From positions 496,001 through 560,000 of the forward strand of contig CAUJCU010000002.1 of NCBI GenBank assembly GCA_963169745.1: a stretch of DNA of 64,000 bases, in the 5' to 3' direction. A program made the translations under genes and the position numbers. The notes beneath the pieces are model-generated. The model made no database searches, was not told where the DNA came from, and worked only from the letters and a program-made list of their open reading frames with translations. Source of the DNA: Bacteroidota bacterium. Lineage in GTDB: Bacteria > Bacteroidota > Bacteroidia > UBA4408. The first letter of the stretch is position 1; every line of letters starts with the position of its first letter. Shown in pieces: positions 36,787-45,497 of the stretch.

Positions 36787-37695
36787 ATGAGTCAAATATA
36801 TTGTTTGCCCCCTAAAAATTTTACAAATTATGAATTACTCGATTGCGGTAATTTTGAAAAATTAGAACGATTTTCAGATGTTATTACAATTCGCCCCGAG
36901 CCGCAAGCTGTATGGAGCAAGCAATGGGATAATAAAGAATGGTTAAAACAGGCTCATTATAAATTTATTCCTACTTCTAGTTCATCAGGCCAGTGGAAAC
37001 AGCTTAAAAATGCTCCCGAACAATGGGTTCTCGAATATCTGTTAAGTTATAAAAACAAACAAAGTGCCATCCGCTTTCGCCTCGGACTTACCTCTTTTAA
37101 GCACGTAGGTGTATTTCCTGAACAAGCATCAAACTGGGACATTATTTACGAGCATATTCAAAACTTCAAAGTATCGGGGCTTGCCACTCCTAAAGTACTC
37201 AATCTTTTTGCTTACACCGGAGGAGCTTCTTTGGCAGCAAAAGCTGCAGGTGCTGATGTTATTCATGTGGACAGTATTAAGCAAGTAGTTACCTGGGCAA
37301 ACGAAAATAGCCAGCTATCAAAACTTGATAATATTCGTTGGGTGGTAGAAGACGCCTTGAAGTATGTAAAACGTGAATTAAAAAGGGGAAATAAATACCA
37401 CGGTATCATCTTAGATCCTCCGGCATTTGGACATGGCCCCAATGGTGAAAAATGGAAACTTGAAGAACACATTAATGAAATGGTAAGCCATGTTCTGGAA
37501 CTTTTGGATCCACAAAAACATTTTTTAATCTTAAATGCCTATTCATTGGGTATGTCGAGTATTATTATTGAGAATTTATTAAAAGCCAAAGCTACAGACT
37601 CACTCCAAATTGGAGAACTATACATATCGGCCGCATCGGGAGTTAAACTTCCTTTGGGAGTATTTGGTCGTTTTGTAAAGAACAACCATTTGTAG
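36787..37695 (+). CDS. Class I SAM-dependent (rRNA-type) methyltransferase
   Basis: A 302-residue methyltransferase of the COG1092/RlmI-like group. The SAM site is VLNLFAYTGGASLAAKAAGA, with the acidic strand IHVDSIKQVVTWA and the DPPAFGHG motif characteristic of RNA cytosine/guanine methyltransferases of this type; the N-terminal region lacks a full PUA domain. Probable substrate is 23S rRNA, but this is by family resemblance. It follows the deacetylase closely. Confidence 0.82.
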   Translation: MSQIYCLPPKNFTNYELLDCGNFEKLERFSDVITIRPEPQAVWSKQWDNKEWLKQAHYKFIPTSSSSGQWKQLKNAPEQWVLEYLLSYKNKQSAIRFRLGLTSFKHVGVFPEQASNWDIIYEHIQNFKVSGLATPKVLNLFAYTGGASLAAKAAGADVIHVDSIKQVVTWANENSQLSKLDNIRWVVEDALKYVKRELKRGNKYHGIILDPPAFGHGPNGEKWKLEEHINEMVSHVLELLDPQKHFLILNAYSLGMSSIIIENLLKAKATDSLQIGELYISAASGVKLPLGVFGRFVKNNHL

Positions 37696-37776
37696 TGCCT
37701 TATTTTTTATAGCGTGTAACACTAATTTAATTCGTTTGCATTTTGAAAAATAGAGAATATTTATTTGATTTGGGTT

Positions 37777-38538
37777 ATGAAACATAGTGTTGTAATTTTA
37801 TTTTTTGTCGCTGTTTCGCTTTTCACTTTTGCCCAATTCGCTAAAGGAACTAATCCTCAAGACAAGCCTCAATTTAGTTGGAAAAATAATTTGTATAGTC
37901 TCAGCTCTTATTCACCCGATATTTGCTTTATAACTATTAAAGAAAGACCTATCGATTCCGGAAAAATGCACAATTGGGAGCATTACTACACCAATCAAAA
38001 AGTAGGTAACGGATATCGCTACTCCCAAATGCTAGGTTGGCAAAAAAATAATAAATGGGCTTTTGAAACCGGTATTGAGCTTTTGCAAAAGATTATGTGT
38101 ATTGATTTTACCAATTTTAAAAATATACCCGAGGTTAAAGTAAAGAATAACCACTCTGATCCAGATTTTTTTCGTACTCGTATACTCGCCTTAAATATTC
38201 CGTTACGAGTAGTCTATACACAAGGAAAAAATAAGCTTAAGTTTTTTAGCTACTTTGGTATTAACAAAACCTTTAGTTTTAATATTTCTCAAGAGCGACT
38301 TAATTATAATTCGCAAAACAAGTTGTATGTTGTAGAAGAGAATACAGGGCATACTGAAATAAAAAAAGTATTTTCGGCATCAGATTGGGGTGCTGGCATA
38401 AAGTACACCCTTAACAACAAAAGCCATTTACGTATGAATGCTGCTGTGCAACGTAGTTATGCCAGTTTAAAATCATACCATAAAAAAATTCTTTTTTGGA
38501 ATACCGGACTAGCCTTAGCTTGGTGCTATGTATGGTAA
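37777..38538 (+). CDS. Predicted outer-membrane beta-barrel protein
   Basis: A 253-residue exported protein of unknown family. The chosen start is ATG 37777, which gives a compact signal peptide (MKHSVVILFFVAVSLFTFAQ); an in-frame TTG 12 bases upstream is less likely. The mature part alternates aromatic and polar residues and ends in the barrel-like CYVW (IHSGLALAWCYVW-type strand), as in small 8-10 strand Bacteroidota barrels. It converges with the next gene, with 7 bases between stops. Confidence 0.55.
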   Translation: MKHSVVILFFVAVSLFTFAQFAKGTNPQDKPQFSWKNNLYSLSSYSPDICFITIKERPIDSGKMHNWEHYYTNQKVGNGYRYSQMLGWQKNNKWAFETGIELLQKIMCIDFTNFKNIPEVKVKNNHSDPDFFRTRILALNIPLRVVYTQGKNKLKFFSYFGINKTFSFNISQERLNYNSQNKLYVVEENTGHTEIKKVFSASDWGAGIKYTLNNKSHLRMNAAVQRSYASLKSYHKKILFWNTGLALAWCYVW

Positions 38539-38545
38539 AAATTTT

Positions 38546-39211
38546 TTATCTGGAAGTGCCCCATGAGAGCTTATATCCTAAGCCCACTCCGAATATTGCC
38601 GAAGGGTAAATATGTGTCCCTTCATTATTTATACCTAAAATTAAATCAGCACCTATCAAATCTCCCATATCTTCAGGAGTATTGTTTTTAACTACATATA
38701 CATCTTTATATCTCAAACCTGCTGCTACAAATAAATCAATAAAAAAGTTACTGCTGGGAAGTATTACTAAATACCCAAATTTTAGATGCCCAACGAGTGT
38801 GTTTATTTGCTTTTGCATCAAATATAACTCGGAATAACTACCTCCTTGTCGGGTAAAAAATCGATTTTCGAAGCGACTATAATTATTCCAAAATAACTGA
38901 GCCCCAATGTAAACATCCGGCAGCACAAAGTATTTTAACTCGGTATTTATTTTAAACCCCGAATTATATTTCATATTATAAATAGTGTAATCACTTATAC
39001 GAAATGAATAAATATATCCGGCTTGTATTTCGGCATAAAGCTTTTTTTGCAATTGCACCATTATTCCGGCTGTTGCATTAGTTGTAATAGGATTAATTAA
39101 TCCCAAAGGCTTGCAGGTTAAATTAAACTTCTTTAGAGAAAGGCTATCTTGTGCCTGCAATAAAGAGGTATTCGTAAAAAAAATAAAAATAATAACTAAG
39201 GCTGCACGCAT
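38546..39211 (-). CDS. Predicted outer-membrane beta-barrel protein
   Basis: A 221-residue exported protein (signal peptide LVIIFIFFTNTSLLQAQ). The mature sequence begins KPLGLINPITTNATAGIMVQLQ and has repeated amphipathic strands, including IFGVGLGYKLSW at the end, like DUF3575-type small barrels of Bacteroidota. It is the third gene of a leftward operon with two LVIVD-like lipoproteins (4 bases from the preceding gene). It could be the membrane anchor or channel of that complex; this is inference. Confidence 0.65.
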   Translation of the reverse strand: MRAALVIIFIFFTNTSLLQAQDSLSLKKFNLTCKPLGLINPITTNATAGIMVQLQKKLYAEIQAGYIYSFRISDYTIYNMKYNSGFKINTELKYFVLPDVYIGAQLFWNNYSRFENRFFTRQGGSYSELYLMQKQINTLVGHLKFGYLVILPSSNFFIDLFVAAGLRYKDVYVVKNNTPEDMGDLIGADLILGINNEGTHIYPSAIFGVGLGYKLSWGTSR

Positions 39212-39215
39212 AGGA

Positions 39216-39986
39216 TCAATACAAACTAAAGGTACTCAAATAATGGGTTTGCAAGGGTTGCGAATAGTTAAATAATTGATAATCTGTTTTTGTTGACACT
39301 ATCATATACGGGTAATTGAGAATAATATCTCGGGGGTCCGGAATCATAATAATTCCCTTTTCTTCAGGTTCTTTTTTATTTGTGGTATCATATACTATTA
39401 TTCCTCCCTTACCGGCATCACATACAAACAGCCATGACTCTTCAACAGCCAAGCCATAAGGCTCACTAAGTGAAATTGCATTTAGCTCATAAGCTTCAGT
39501 TGGGTTCGACACATCATAAACAACTAAGGCACTCCTGGAATTCCCCGAGCCACATGCTGCCCCCATACGCTGTGTAGAGTATGCTATGTTATTTTGAACC
39601 ACTATTGGATCGCAACTAATCTGATGTGTTACTTTTTTGACTAATGACGGGGTTTCGGGCAGGGTAATATCAATAATGTACATTCCATCAGAAGCACCCA
39701 TATATAAATAAGAGCCGTAATCAAAAATAGTTTCTATCCCAAAGCCTACTTTAAGTGCGCCTTTTAAAATAGGGTTATCATTATTGCTGATATCAAAAAC
39801 CTTCAATAGGTTAAAGTCAATGGCATACATATAATGGTCTTTTACCAAAAAGCGAGTTAAGGAACCGTTTTTACCATTTATTGAGTTACTTACTGACAAA
39901 TCTGAAGAGTTCTTATCACATGCTGTTTGAATAAACATAAAGCCCAATAATAAGAATGAGTATTGGAGTTGTTTAATAGTTTTCAT
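39216..39986 (-). CDS. LVIVD-repeat lipoprotein
   Basis: A 256-residue lipoprotein. The start is set at ATG 39986: it overlaps the upstream stop (ATGA) and directly precedes a signal peptide ending IQTAC (Cys23), whereas the longer frame would put 17 charged residues in front. The mature protein is made of bladed repeats with the pattern 'LKVFDISNNDNPILKG', 'MYIIDITLPETPSLVKK', 'ALVVYDVSNPTEAYEL', typical of LVIVD repeat proteins that form a seven-blade beta-propeller at the surface. It is translationally coupled to a shorter paralogue upstream. Confidence 0.85.
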   Translation of the reverse strand: MKTIKQLQYSFLLLGFMFIQTACDKNSSDLSVSNSINGKNGSLTRFLVKDHYMYAIDFNLLKVFDISNNDNPILKGALKVGFGIETIFDYGSYLYMGASDGMYIIDITLPETPSLVKKVTHQISCDPIVVQNNIAYSTQRMGAACGSGNSRSALVVYDVSNPTEAYELNAISLSEPYGLAVEESWLFVCDAGKGGIIVYDTTNKKEPEEKGIIMIPDPRDIILNYPYMIVSTKTDYQLFNYSQPLQTHYLSTFSLY

Positions 39987-40519
39987 TTTCTGCATTTTGG
40001 GTTTGTAATCATTTCTTTCCTCCAGCCAATAAGCCATTGTTCATTAGTATAGTTAGCACATTCAAAATAACCGTTATAATCTGGCGGGGTAAATTCCGAA
40101 GGTTGAAATACATTTTGGATACGTTCAATTAAGACAATGTTATTTATTTGTGAAATATCAAATACAAGCAAATCAGGGCCATTATCACAATATAATCGAT
40201 TATTTTGAGACGTTACATCCTTGTTCCCGGGTATTCTTAAAAATGATATTTTCTGAGGTTGCAGGGTATCACGCATATCAATAACGTGTATACCTTTATT
40301 CAAGTCAACTAAAAAAAGATATTGATTATGCCAGAGTATCTTACCCGCATTCTCAATGGTTTGTGGAGGTAATTGCGCAACTATTCTCAAATCATTTCTA
40401 TTCATATAATAGGGTTTCATACCTTCAAATTCACTTGGTATTTCTTTGGCACACGACATCAGAAATATCGATAGCAAAATCACACAAAATCCTGATTTAT
40501 TTGATCTTAGGCGGCACAA
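39983..40519 (-). CDS. LVIVD-like lipoprotein (short paralogue)
   Basis: A 178-residue lipoprotein with signal sequence SGFCVILLSIFLMSC (Cys23) and propeller-type strands YLFLVDLNKGIHVIDMRDTLQPQKI and DLLVFDISQINNIVLIE, so a shorter relative of the downstream LVIVD protein. The start is TTG 40519, since there is no ATG before the signal peptide and an in-frame stop lies two codons further upstream. First gene of the three-gene leftward operon; a perfect -7 box lies 33 bases upstream. Confidence 0.75.
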   Translation of the reverse strand: MCRLRSNKSGFCVILLSIFLMSCAKEIPSEFEGMKPYYMNRNDLRIVAQLPPQTIENAGKILWHNQYLFLVDLNKGIHVIDMRDTLQPQKISFLRIPGNKDVTSQNNRLYCDNGPDLLVFDISQINNIVLIERIQNVFQPSEFTPPDYNGYFECANYTNEQWLIGWRKEMITNPKCRK

Positions 40520-40551
40520 TACTTATCGTTATAAATAAGAAAAACAATAGT

Positions 40552-40559
40552 CAAATATA
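40552..40559 (-). promoter_or_regulatory. -7 box of the LVIVD operon
   Basis: On the minus strand this reads TATATTTG, a perfect TAnnTTTG, 33 bases upstream of the TTG start of the first LVIVD gene. No -33 TTTG is found at the right distance. Confidence 0.5.
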
Positions 40560-40653
40560 AAAGAAATACGCATAGTGGCGTGTTATTGTTAGCAAATATT
40601 TTACCCGTTTATATGGTAATCTGCTGTAATTAATGCCATCATGGGGATAAAAA

Positions 40654-41640
40654 ATGGATAAAAATTTGTCCAAAAACTTCCCCTATTTTAACATTCCTTA
40701 TTTACAGTCCTTTTCATTAAAACCAAAATATAACGATATTCGCAAGCTATTTGCCCTCATGATAAAAAATAAGCGAGATACAAATTTTAGCCTTCTGCAT
40801 AAGCTAAAAAATAAATATCGGCTTGTTATAATGAATGATAATACTTTTGAAGAAAAGGCTTCGTTCGTTGTAACTCCTCGTTCGGTGTTCGTTACTTTGG
40901 TTATTTCTGCTCTATTGTTAATTATTGGTGTTATTTACTTGATTGCTTTTACTTCATTACGCGAATATATTCCAGGTTATGCTGATATCAATACACGCAG
41001 AAATGTCATAAAATTGCTGGCTAAAACAGACAGCCTTTCACAAGAAATAAATGCTCGCGATTTGTATCTAGATAACTTAAAAGCTGTACTCACTGGTAAT
41101 TTTAAAGATACTACTATTAGTCCGGAAGTATTAAAAGACACTTCGCGTAAGTTTGAAAATATTATTATTAAACCCTCTGAAGAAGACTTAGCTATGCGTA
41201 AACAAATTGAAGAAGAGGAAAAAAATTCACTTTATTTTACCGAAAAAAAAACACCAGCAACAGGAATTAGTTCATTCTTCTTTTTTGTTCCTTTAAATGG
41301 AATTGTAACCAATCAGTTTAAAGCTACTCCCGACCATTTTGGTGTGGATATTGTTTCGCAACGAAATGAAGCCATAAAAGCTGCGCTAGATGGAACAGTT
41401 ACCTTGGCCTCATGGACTACCGATGCCGGAAATGTGATTCAGCTACAACACGATGATAATTTAATAACTATATACAAGCACAACTCGGTTCTGCTTAAAA
41501 AAGCCGGACAAAGGGTAAAAGCCGGAGAGCCTATTGCCATTGTTGGCGACTCAGGCGAACAGAGTAGCGGCCCACATTTACATTTTGAACTCTGGTACAA
41601 TGGAAAGGCCATGGACCCACAAGATTATATGAGCTTTTGA
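40654..41640 (+). CDS. Membrane-anchored M23-family peptidase
   Basis: A 328-residue protein with a cytoplasmic N-terminus of about 75 residues, one membrane helix (about 77-98, VTLVISALLLIIGVIYLIA), a coiled stretch, and a LytM/M23 domain at residues 210-328. Zinc-site residues are complete: H228-x3-D232 (HFGVDI) and H308-x-H310 (HLHFEL). It would cut or regulate cutting of peptidoglycan cross-links or act as scaffold in cell division or envelope growth. The stop is followed after two bases by dxr, suggesting co-transcription. Confidence 0.88.
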   Translation: MDKNLSKNFPYFNIPYLQSFSLKPKYNDIRKLFALMIKNKRDTNFSLLHKLKNKYRLVIMNDNTFEEKASFVVTPRSVFVTLVISALLLIIGVIYLIAFTSLREYIPGYADINTRRNVIKLLAKTDSLSQEINARDLYLDNLKAVLTGNFKDTTISPEVLKDTSRKFENIIIKPSEEDLAMRKQIEEEEKNSLYFTEKKTPATGISSFFFFVPLNGIVTNQFKATPDHFGVDIVSQRNEAIKAALDGTVTLASWTTDAGNVIQLQHDDNLITIYKHNSVLLKKAGQRVKAGEPIAIVGDSGEQSSGPHLHFELWYNGKAMDPQDYMSF

Positions 41641-41642
41641 TT

Positions 41643-42836
41643 ATGGAAAAAATGGGAAAAAGGAATATTGCCATTTTAGGTTCCACAGGCTCTATAGGGA
41701 CACAAGCAATTGAGGTTATGCTAGAGCAAAAAGAGTACTTTGATGTCACATTATTAGCTGCCTTTAATAATGCCGAATTACTTATTAAACAAGCTCTACG
41801 AGTGCAACCCAATGCTGTTGTTATTGGAAACGAGCAGAAATACAAACAAGTTAAGGAGGCCTTAATTCCTCATGACATTAAAGTTTTTGCCGGAGCAGAT
41901 GCTTTGGAACAAGCCGTTGCTATGGATAGTATAGACACTGTGCTTACCGCAATGGTTGGTTATGCCGGATTAAAGCCTACATTAGCTGCTATACAAGCCG
42001 GAAAAGATATTGCCTTAGCAAATAAAGAAACACTTGTTGTTGCCGGTGAGTTAATTACCTCTATCGCACACCAAAAAGGAGTTAATATCTATCCTGTTGA
42101 TTCTGAACATTCGGCTATTTTTCAATGTATTGCCGGTGAGTTTGACTATACCATAAATAACCAAACAGCTATTGAAAAAATATATCTGACTGCTTCGGGA
42201 GGGCCTTTTAGAGGAAGAAATAAAGATTATTTAGCACAAGTTAAAAAAGAAGAAGCCCTAAAACACCCCAACTGGGATATGGGGGCTAAAATCACTATTG
42301 ACTCGGCTTCACTCATGAATAAAGGGCTTGAGGTAATTGAAGCACATTGGCTTTTTGGACTTAGTGCTGAGCAAATTGATGTAATTGTGCATCCACAATC
42401 TATAATCCACAGTATCGTGCAATTTATTGATGGGAGTATGAAAGCACAAATGGGATTGCCCGATATGAAACTCCCAATACAATACGCTTTAGCTTATCCA
42501 TACCGCATGCCTGCTTCTTTCAAAAGGTTTGATTTTATGCACTATCCATCATTAACTTTTGAGAAACCGGATACCGAGAATTTCCCTAACTTGAACTTGG
42601 CTTACGAAGCATTGCGTCAAGGAGGCAATATGCCTTGTGTTATTAATGCCGCAAACGAAGTTGCAGTAGCCTATTTTTTGATGGATAAAATTAGCTTTCT
42701 AGCTATGAGTAAACTTATCGAAATTTGTATGCAAAAAGTTTCTTTTAAGAAGAATCCTACTTTAGACGATTTGGTTCAAACCGACAAAGACTCTCGTGCC
42801 ATAGCACACGAATTAATAAAAAAAAACAACTTGTAA
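41643..42836 (+). CDS. dxr: 1-deoxy-D-xylulose 5-phosphate reductoisomerase Dxr
   Basis: A 397-residue NADPH-dependent enzyme of the MEP isoprenoid pathway, converting DXP to MEP. Visible are the nucleotide-binding LGSTGSIGTQAIEV, the LANKETLVVAGE loop, the metal site VDSEHSAIFQC, the SGGPFR loop, and HPNWDMGAKITIDSASLMNKGLEVIEA. The start is ATG 41643; an in-frame TTG that overlaps the preceding stop is less likely. Followed after 16 bases by rseP, an arrangement common in bacteria. Confidence 0.95.
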   Translation: MEKMGKRNIAILGSTGSIGTQAIEVMLEQKEYFDVTLLAAFNNAELLIKQALRVQPNAVVIGNEQKYKQVKEALIPHDIKVFAGADALEQAVAMDSIDTVLTAMVGYAGLKPTLAAIQAGKDIALANKETLVVAGELITSIAHQKGVNIYPVDSEHSAIFQCIAGEFDYTINNQTAIEKIYLTASGGPFRGRNKDYLAQVKKEEALKHPNWDMGAKITIDSASLMNKGLEVIEAHWLFGLSAEQIDVIVHPQSIIHSIVQFIDGSMKAQMGLPDMKLPIQYALAYPYRMPASFKRFDFMHYPSLTFEKPDTENFPNLNLAYEALRQGGNMPCVINAANEVAVAYFLMDKISFLAMSKLIEICMQKVSFKKNPTLDDLVQTDKDSRAIAHELIKKNNL

Positions 42837-42852
42837 ATATACCTATCTATTC

Positions 42853-44181
42853 ATGGAAATACTCATTAAAGCTTCTCAATTATTAGTTAGTCTATCTATT
42901 TTAATTATTTTACACGAATTGGGACATTTTATCCCCGCCAAGTTATTTAAAACCCGGGTAGAGAAATTTTACCTCTTTTTTGACTGGAAATTCTCTTTAT
43001 GGAAGCATAAAAAGGGAGAAACAGAATACGGCATAGGCTGGATACCTTTAGGAGGCTATGTAAAAATAGCCGGAATGATTGATGAAAGCATGGATAAAGA
43101 ACAAATGAAACAAGCACCACAACCATGGGAATTTAGGAGTAAACCAACATGGCAAAGACTCATTATCATGATAGGTGGCGTTACTGTAAATGTACTTCTA
43201 GCTATTGCTATTTACATTGGTATGATGTTTTACTATGGCGAAGAAGTATTGCCTACTGCGAATTTAACATACGGAATTAGTTGTGACAGTTTGGCTTTAG
43301 AAATGGGGCTGCGTAATGGTGATAAAATTGTTTCCATAGATGGTAAAGAAGTAGAGAATTTTAAGAAAGTTATTCCTGAAATAATTATGAATGAAGCTCG
43401 AACTATTCAGGTTTCTCGTAACGGAGCAATTGAAAATATTGTTATTCCTGCCGGTTTTATTGGAAAAATAATTAATCAAATAAAAGGCGGGGAAATTATT
43501 GCTCCACGCTTTCCTTTTGTAATTGAAGATTTTGGCCCCGAGTCGGCTGCTAAAGTTGCAGGAATTAAGGTACAGGATAAAATTGTTGGTTTAAATGATA
43601 TAAAAACTAATTTTTTTGATGAATTTAAAACCGAAATTCAAAATCACAAAGGTGAAGTAATTCAAGTACACTTATTACGTCAAGGCCAAGAACTTACTAT
43701 ACCGGTAAAAGTAAGTAAAGAGGGTTTTATTGGTGTTGTGCCACAATCTTTAGACCACTTTTTAAAAGTTGAAGATAAAAAATATAGTTTTTTTGAAGCG
43801 ATACCGGCAGGTACACAAAAAGCATTTAGCACAGTTTCTGATTATGTTGGTCAAATTAAGCTCATTTTTAATACCGAAGTGCAAGGCTACAAACAACTGG
43901 GAGGGTTTATTACGTTTGGAAAAGTGTTTGCTCCTCATTGGGATTGGATGCGGTTTTGGAGCCTCACAGCCTTTTTCTCCATTGCTCTTGCAGTTATGAA
44001 TTTACTCCCAATTCCTGCATTAGACGGTGGTCATGTACTATTTCTACTAATTGAAATGATTACTGGACGAAAACTTCCGGAAAAGTTTTTGGAATATGCC
44101 CAAGCAGTAGGTATGATTTTGTTGCTTGCCTTGTTGTTATTTGCCAACGGAAATGATGTAATTAGATTGTTTAAGCCTTAA
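42853..44181 (+). CDS. rseP: Site-2 intramembrane metalloprotease RseP
   Basis: A 442-residue membrane zinc protease that cleaves anti-sigma factors or signal-peptide remnants. The zinc motif H21-ELG-H25 (LHELGHF) lies in the first membrane helix, the second metal-ligand region is NLLPIPALDGGHVLF near residue 390, and two PDZ-like domains (about 130-210 and 215-300) are in between. Four membrane segments are expected. It forms an apparent unit with the M23 peptidase and dxr. Confidence 0.93.
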   Translation: MEILIKASQLLVSLSILIILHELGHFIPAKLFKTRVEKFYLFFDWKFSLWKHKKGETEYGIGWIPLGGYVKIAGMIDESMDKEQMKQAPQPWEFRSKPTWQRLIIMIGGVTVNVLLAIAIYIGMMFYYGEEVLPTANLTYGISCDSLALEMGLRNGDKIVSIDGKEVENFKKVIPEIIMNEARTIQVSRNGAIENIVIPAGFIGKIINQIKGGEIIAPRFPFVIEDFGPESAAKVAGIKVQDKIVGLNDIKTNFFDEFKTEIQNHKGEVIQVHLLRQGQELTIPVKVSKEGFIGVVPQSLDHFLKVEDKKYSFFEAIPAGTQKAFSTVSDYVGQIKLIFNTEVQGYKQLGGFITFGKVFAPHWDWMRFWSLTAFFSIALAVMNLLPIPALDGGHVLFLLIEMITGRKLPEKFLEYAQAVGMILLLALLLFANGNDVIRLFKP

Positions 44182-44327
44182 TAAACAGTTATTTAGGCTA
44201 TTTCATTTAATTTATCTTATAATGCTGTTCATTACTTTTCAACAGTCTGTTAGCGCTATAAGATATTGAAAAATAAACTCCTAATTGACTTCTCAAATTT
44301 ATACTGTTTTTATATCTTCTAAGTTGG

Positions 44328-44335
44328 TAATTTTG
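44328..44335 (+). promoter_or_regulatory. Candidate -7 box for the small unknown gene at 44.4 kb
   Basis: TAATTTTG is a perfect TAnnTTTG match 24 bases upstream of the start codon. No proper -33 box is seen. Confidence 0.45.
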
Positions 44336-44358
44336 TGTTTATATAAATAATTTACGTC

Positions 44359-44733
44359 ATGAATAACGAGAAAAAACCATCTGTAACCCTTAAGAAAAAA
44401 AACATACAAAATTTGTTGGATTTTTGTTTAGACACTAAACAAGAATTTACTGTATTGCCCAAACAGGGCAATGATGAATGGACAATTGAAATTAATATAA
44501 CAGATATTTTTAAAGCGATTTCCTTTGGTATGTTTTTAAAAGAAAATAAAATGGAAGCAAATGGTGTTACACCCTATATTTCTCCAGCTAAAGAAGCAAC
44601 AGCTAAATCGAAAGTAGAAAAAGCTACAGATATTAAGATTTTAAAAGACGCTCCTATTGTAAAGGAAGAAAAAGGAACCTTACTTGATTTAGAAACACCT
44701 TCCTTTGCATTTGATGATGCTTATCAGAAGTAA
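44359..44733 (+). CDS. Small hypothetical protein (124 residues)
   Basis: I do not recognise this protein. It starts with a basic segment (VTLKKKNIQNLLDFCLDTKQEF), continues with a compact alpha/beta-looking part to about residue 72 (EWTIEINITDIFKAISFGMFLKENKM) and ends in a charged, probably disordered tail with an acidic C-terminus (TPSFAFDDAYQK). There is no signal peptide, so it is probably cytoplasmic. It has its own -7 box and terminator, so it is a monocistronic unit, which supports its being a real gene. Confidence 0.65.
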   Translation: MNNEKKPSVTLKKKNIQNLLDFCLDTKQEFTVLPKQGNDEWTIEINITDIFKAISFGMFLKENKMEANGVTPYISPAKEATAKSKVEKATDIKILKDAPIVKEEKGTLLDLETPSFAFDDAYQK

Positions 44734-44762
44734 CTCCCATTGAGATTATTAAAATGTTAACT

Positions 44763-44800
44763 AAAAAAAGCTGAAACAAATAAGTTTCAGCTTTTTTTAT
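44763..44800 (+). terminator. Rho-independent terminator after the 44.4-kb gene
   Basis: A 15-base perfect stem AAAAAAAGCTGAAAC/GTTTCAGCTTTTTTT with a 6-base loop, ending in a T-run; it begins about 30 bases after the stop. The symmetric A/T runs could also stop leftward transcripts from the Nudix gene. Confidence 0.9.
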
Positions 44801-44874
44801 GCAACAACAGTTTTTTTCAGTTGGTCATTTATAAGCAAAATAAGTCATCTTCGTTTAGCTTATAACAGAAGCAA

Positions 44875-45450
44875 TTATTTATCTTTAATTGGAAGTATAA
44901 TTTTTTTATCTATTAAAAAATGAGTTTTATATACGGCTGCTATGGTTATGGCATCGGTAATTTTTCCCGTATTAACCCAATCAAAAAGCTCCAAAAAAGG
45001 AATTTTTTTTAACTGCAATTCTTCGGTTTCTTCTGGGTGCGCCAGCCCAAAACTTAAACCCTGCGCAACAAATACTATAGCCTCTTCATCACTGGCTGAA
45101 TTGCTTAGGTGCATCCGTAAAATCTCAGTATATTTTTCAGCTGTTATGCCGGTTTCTTCATGTAGTTCGCGGGCTGCCGATTCTTGATAAGGTACAGTAA
45201 GCACCCCACCACCTTCGGGTATTTCCCAACTGTAACAGTTAATCGGGAAACGATATTGCCCCACAATCCAAGTATTAAAATCAGCATCCAAAGGAATAAT
45301 ACCTATTGCTTTATTTTTAAAGTGAACGGTACTGTATGTTCCTGGGGTATTGGCAGGGGTAATAACCTCATGTTTATGAACTCCAATCCACGGAGATTCA
45401 TATACTTTTTCAGAATGTACTACTTTCCAGGGATTCTTGTCGTGTTTCAT
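44875..45450 (-). CDS. Nudix hydrolase (ADP-ribose pyrophosphatase-like)
   Basis: A 191-residue Nudix enzyme, probably acting on ADP-ribose or another nucleotide-sugar. The Nudix box core is SAARELHEETGI, within IPEGGGVLTVPYQ...; the first Glu of the consensus is Val here, whereas the catalytic REx2EE part is complete. The strand GQYRFPINCYSWEIPEGG is typical of ADP-ribose pyrophosphatases. The start is taken as ATG 45450, because the longer frame (to 45468) would begin inside the terminator hairpin of the neighbouring gene. That leaves the start codon immediately after the terminator's T-run. Confidence 0.88.
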   Translation of the reverse strand: MKHDKNPWKVVHSEKVYESPWIGVHKHEVITPANTPGTYSTVHFKNKAIGIIPLDADFNTWIVGQYRFPINCYSWEIPEGGGVLTVPYQESAARELHEETGITAEKYTEILRMHLSNSASDEEAIVFVAQGLSFGLAHPEETEELQLKKIPFLELFDWVNTGKITDAITIAAVYKTHFLIDKKIILPIKDK

Positions 45451-45480
45451 AAAAAAAAGCCGAAGCAAATGCTTCGGCTT
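45451..45480 (-). terminator. Rho-independent terminator of the PKD/T9SS gene, abutting the Nudix start codon
   Basis: Read leftward: AAGCCGAAGC-ATTT-GCTTCGGCTT, a perfect 10-base stem, followed by eight T. It lies 17 bases after the stop of the PKD-domain gene and its T-run touches the ATG of the Nudix gene, leaving no room for a separate Nudix promoter. Confidence 0.9.
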
Positions 45481-45497
45481 CCAATAAAATTATTAAT

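Noticed and set aside
39216-40519. One LVIVD gene broken in two by a frameshift
   Set aside because: Each half has its own signal peptide and lipobox cysteine, and the junction is a normal ATGA overlap, so they are two genes.
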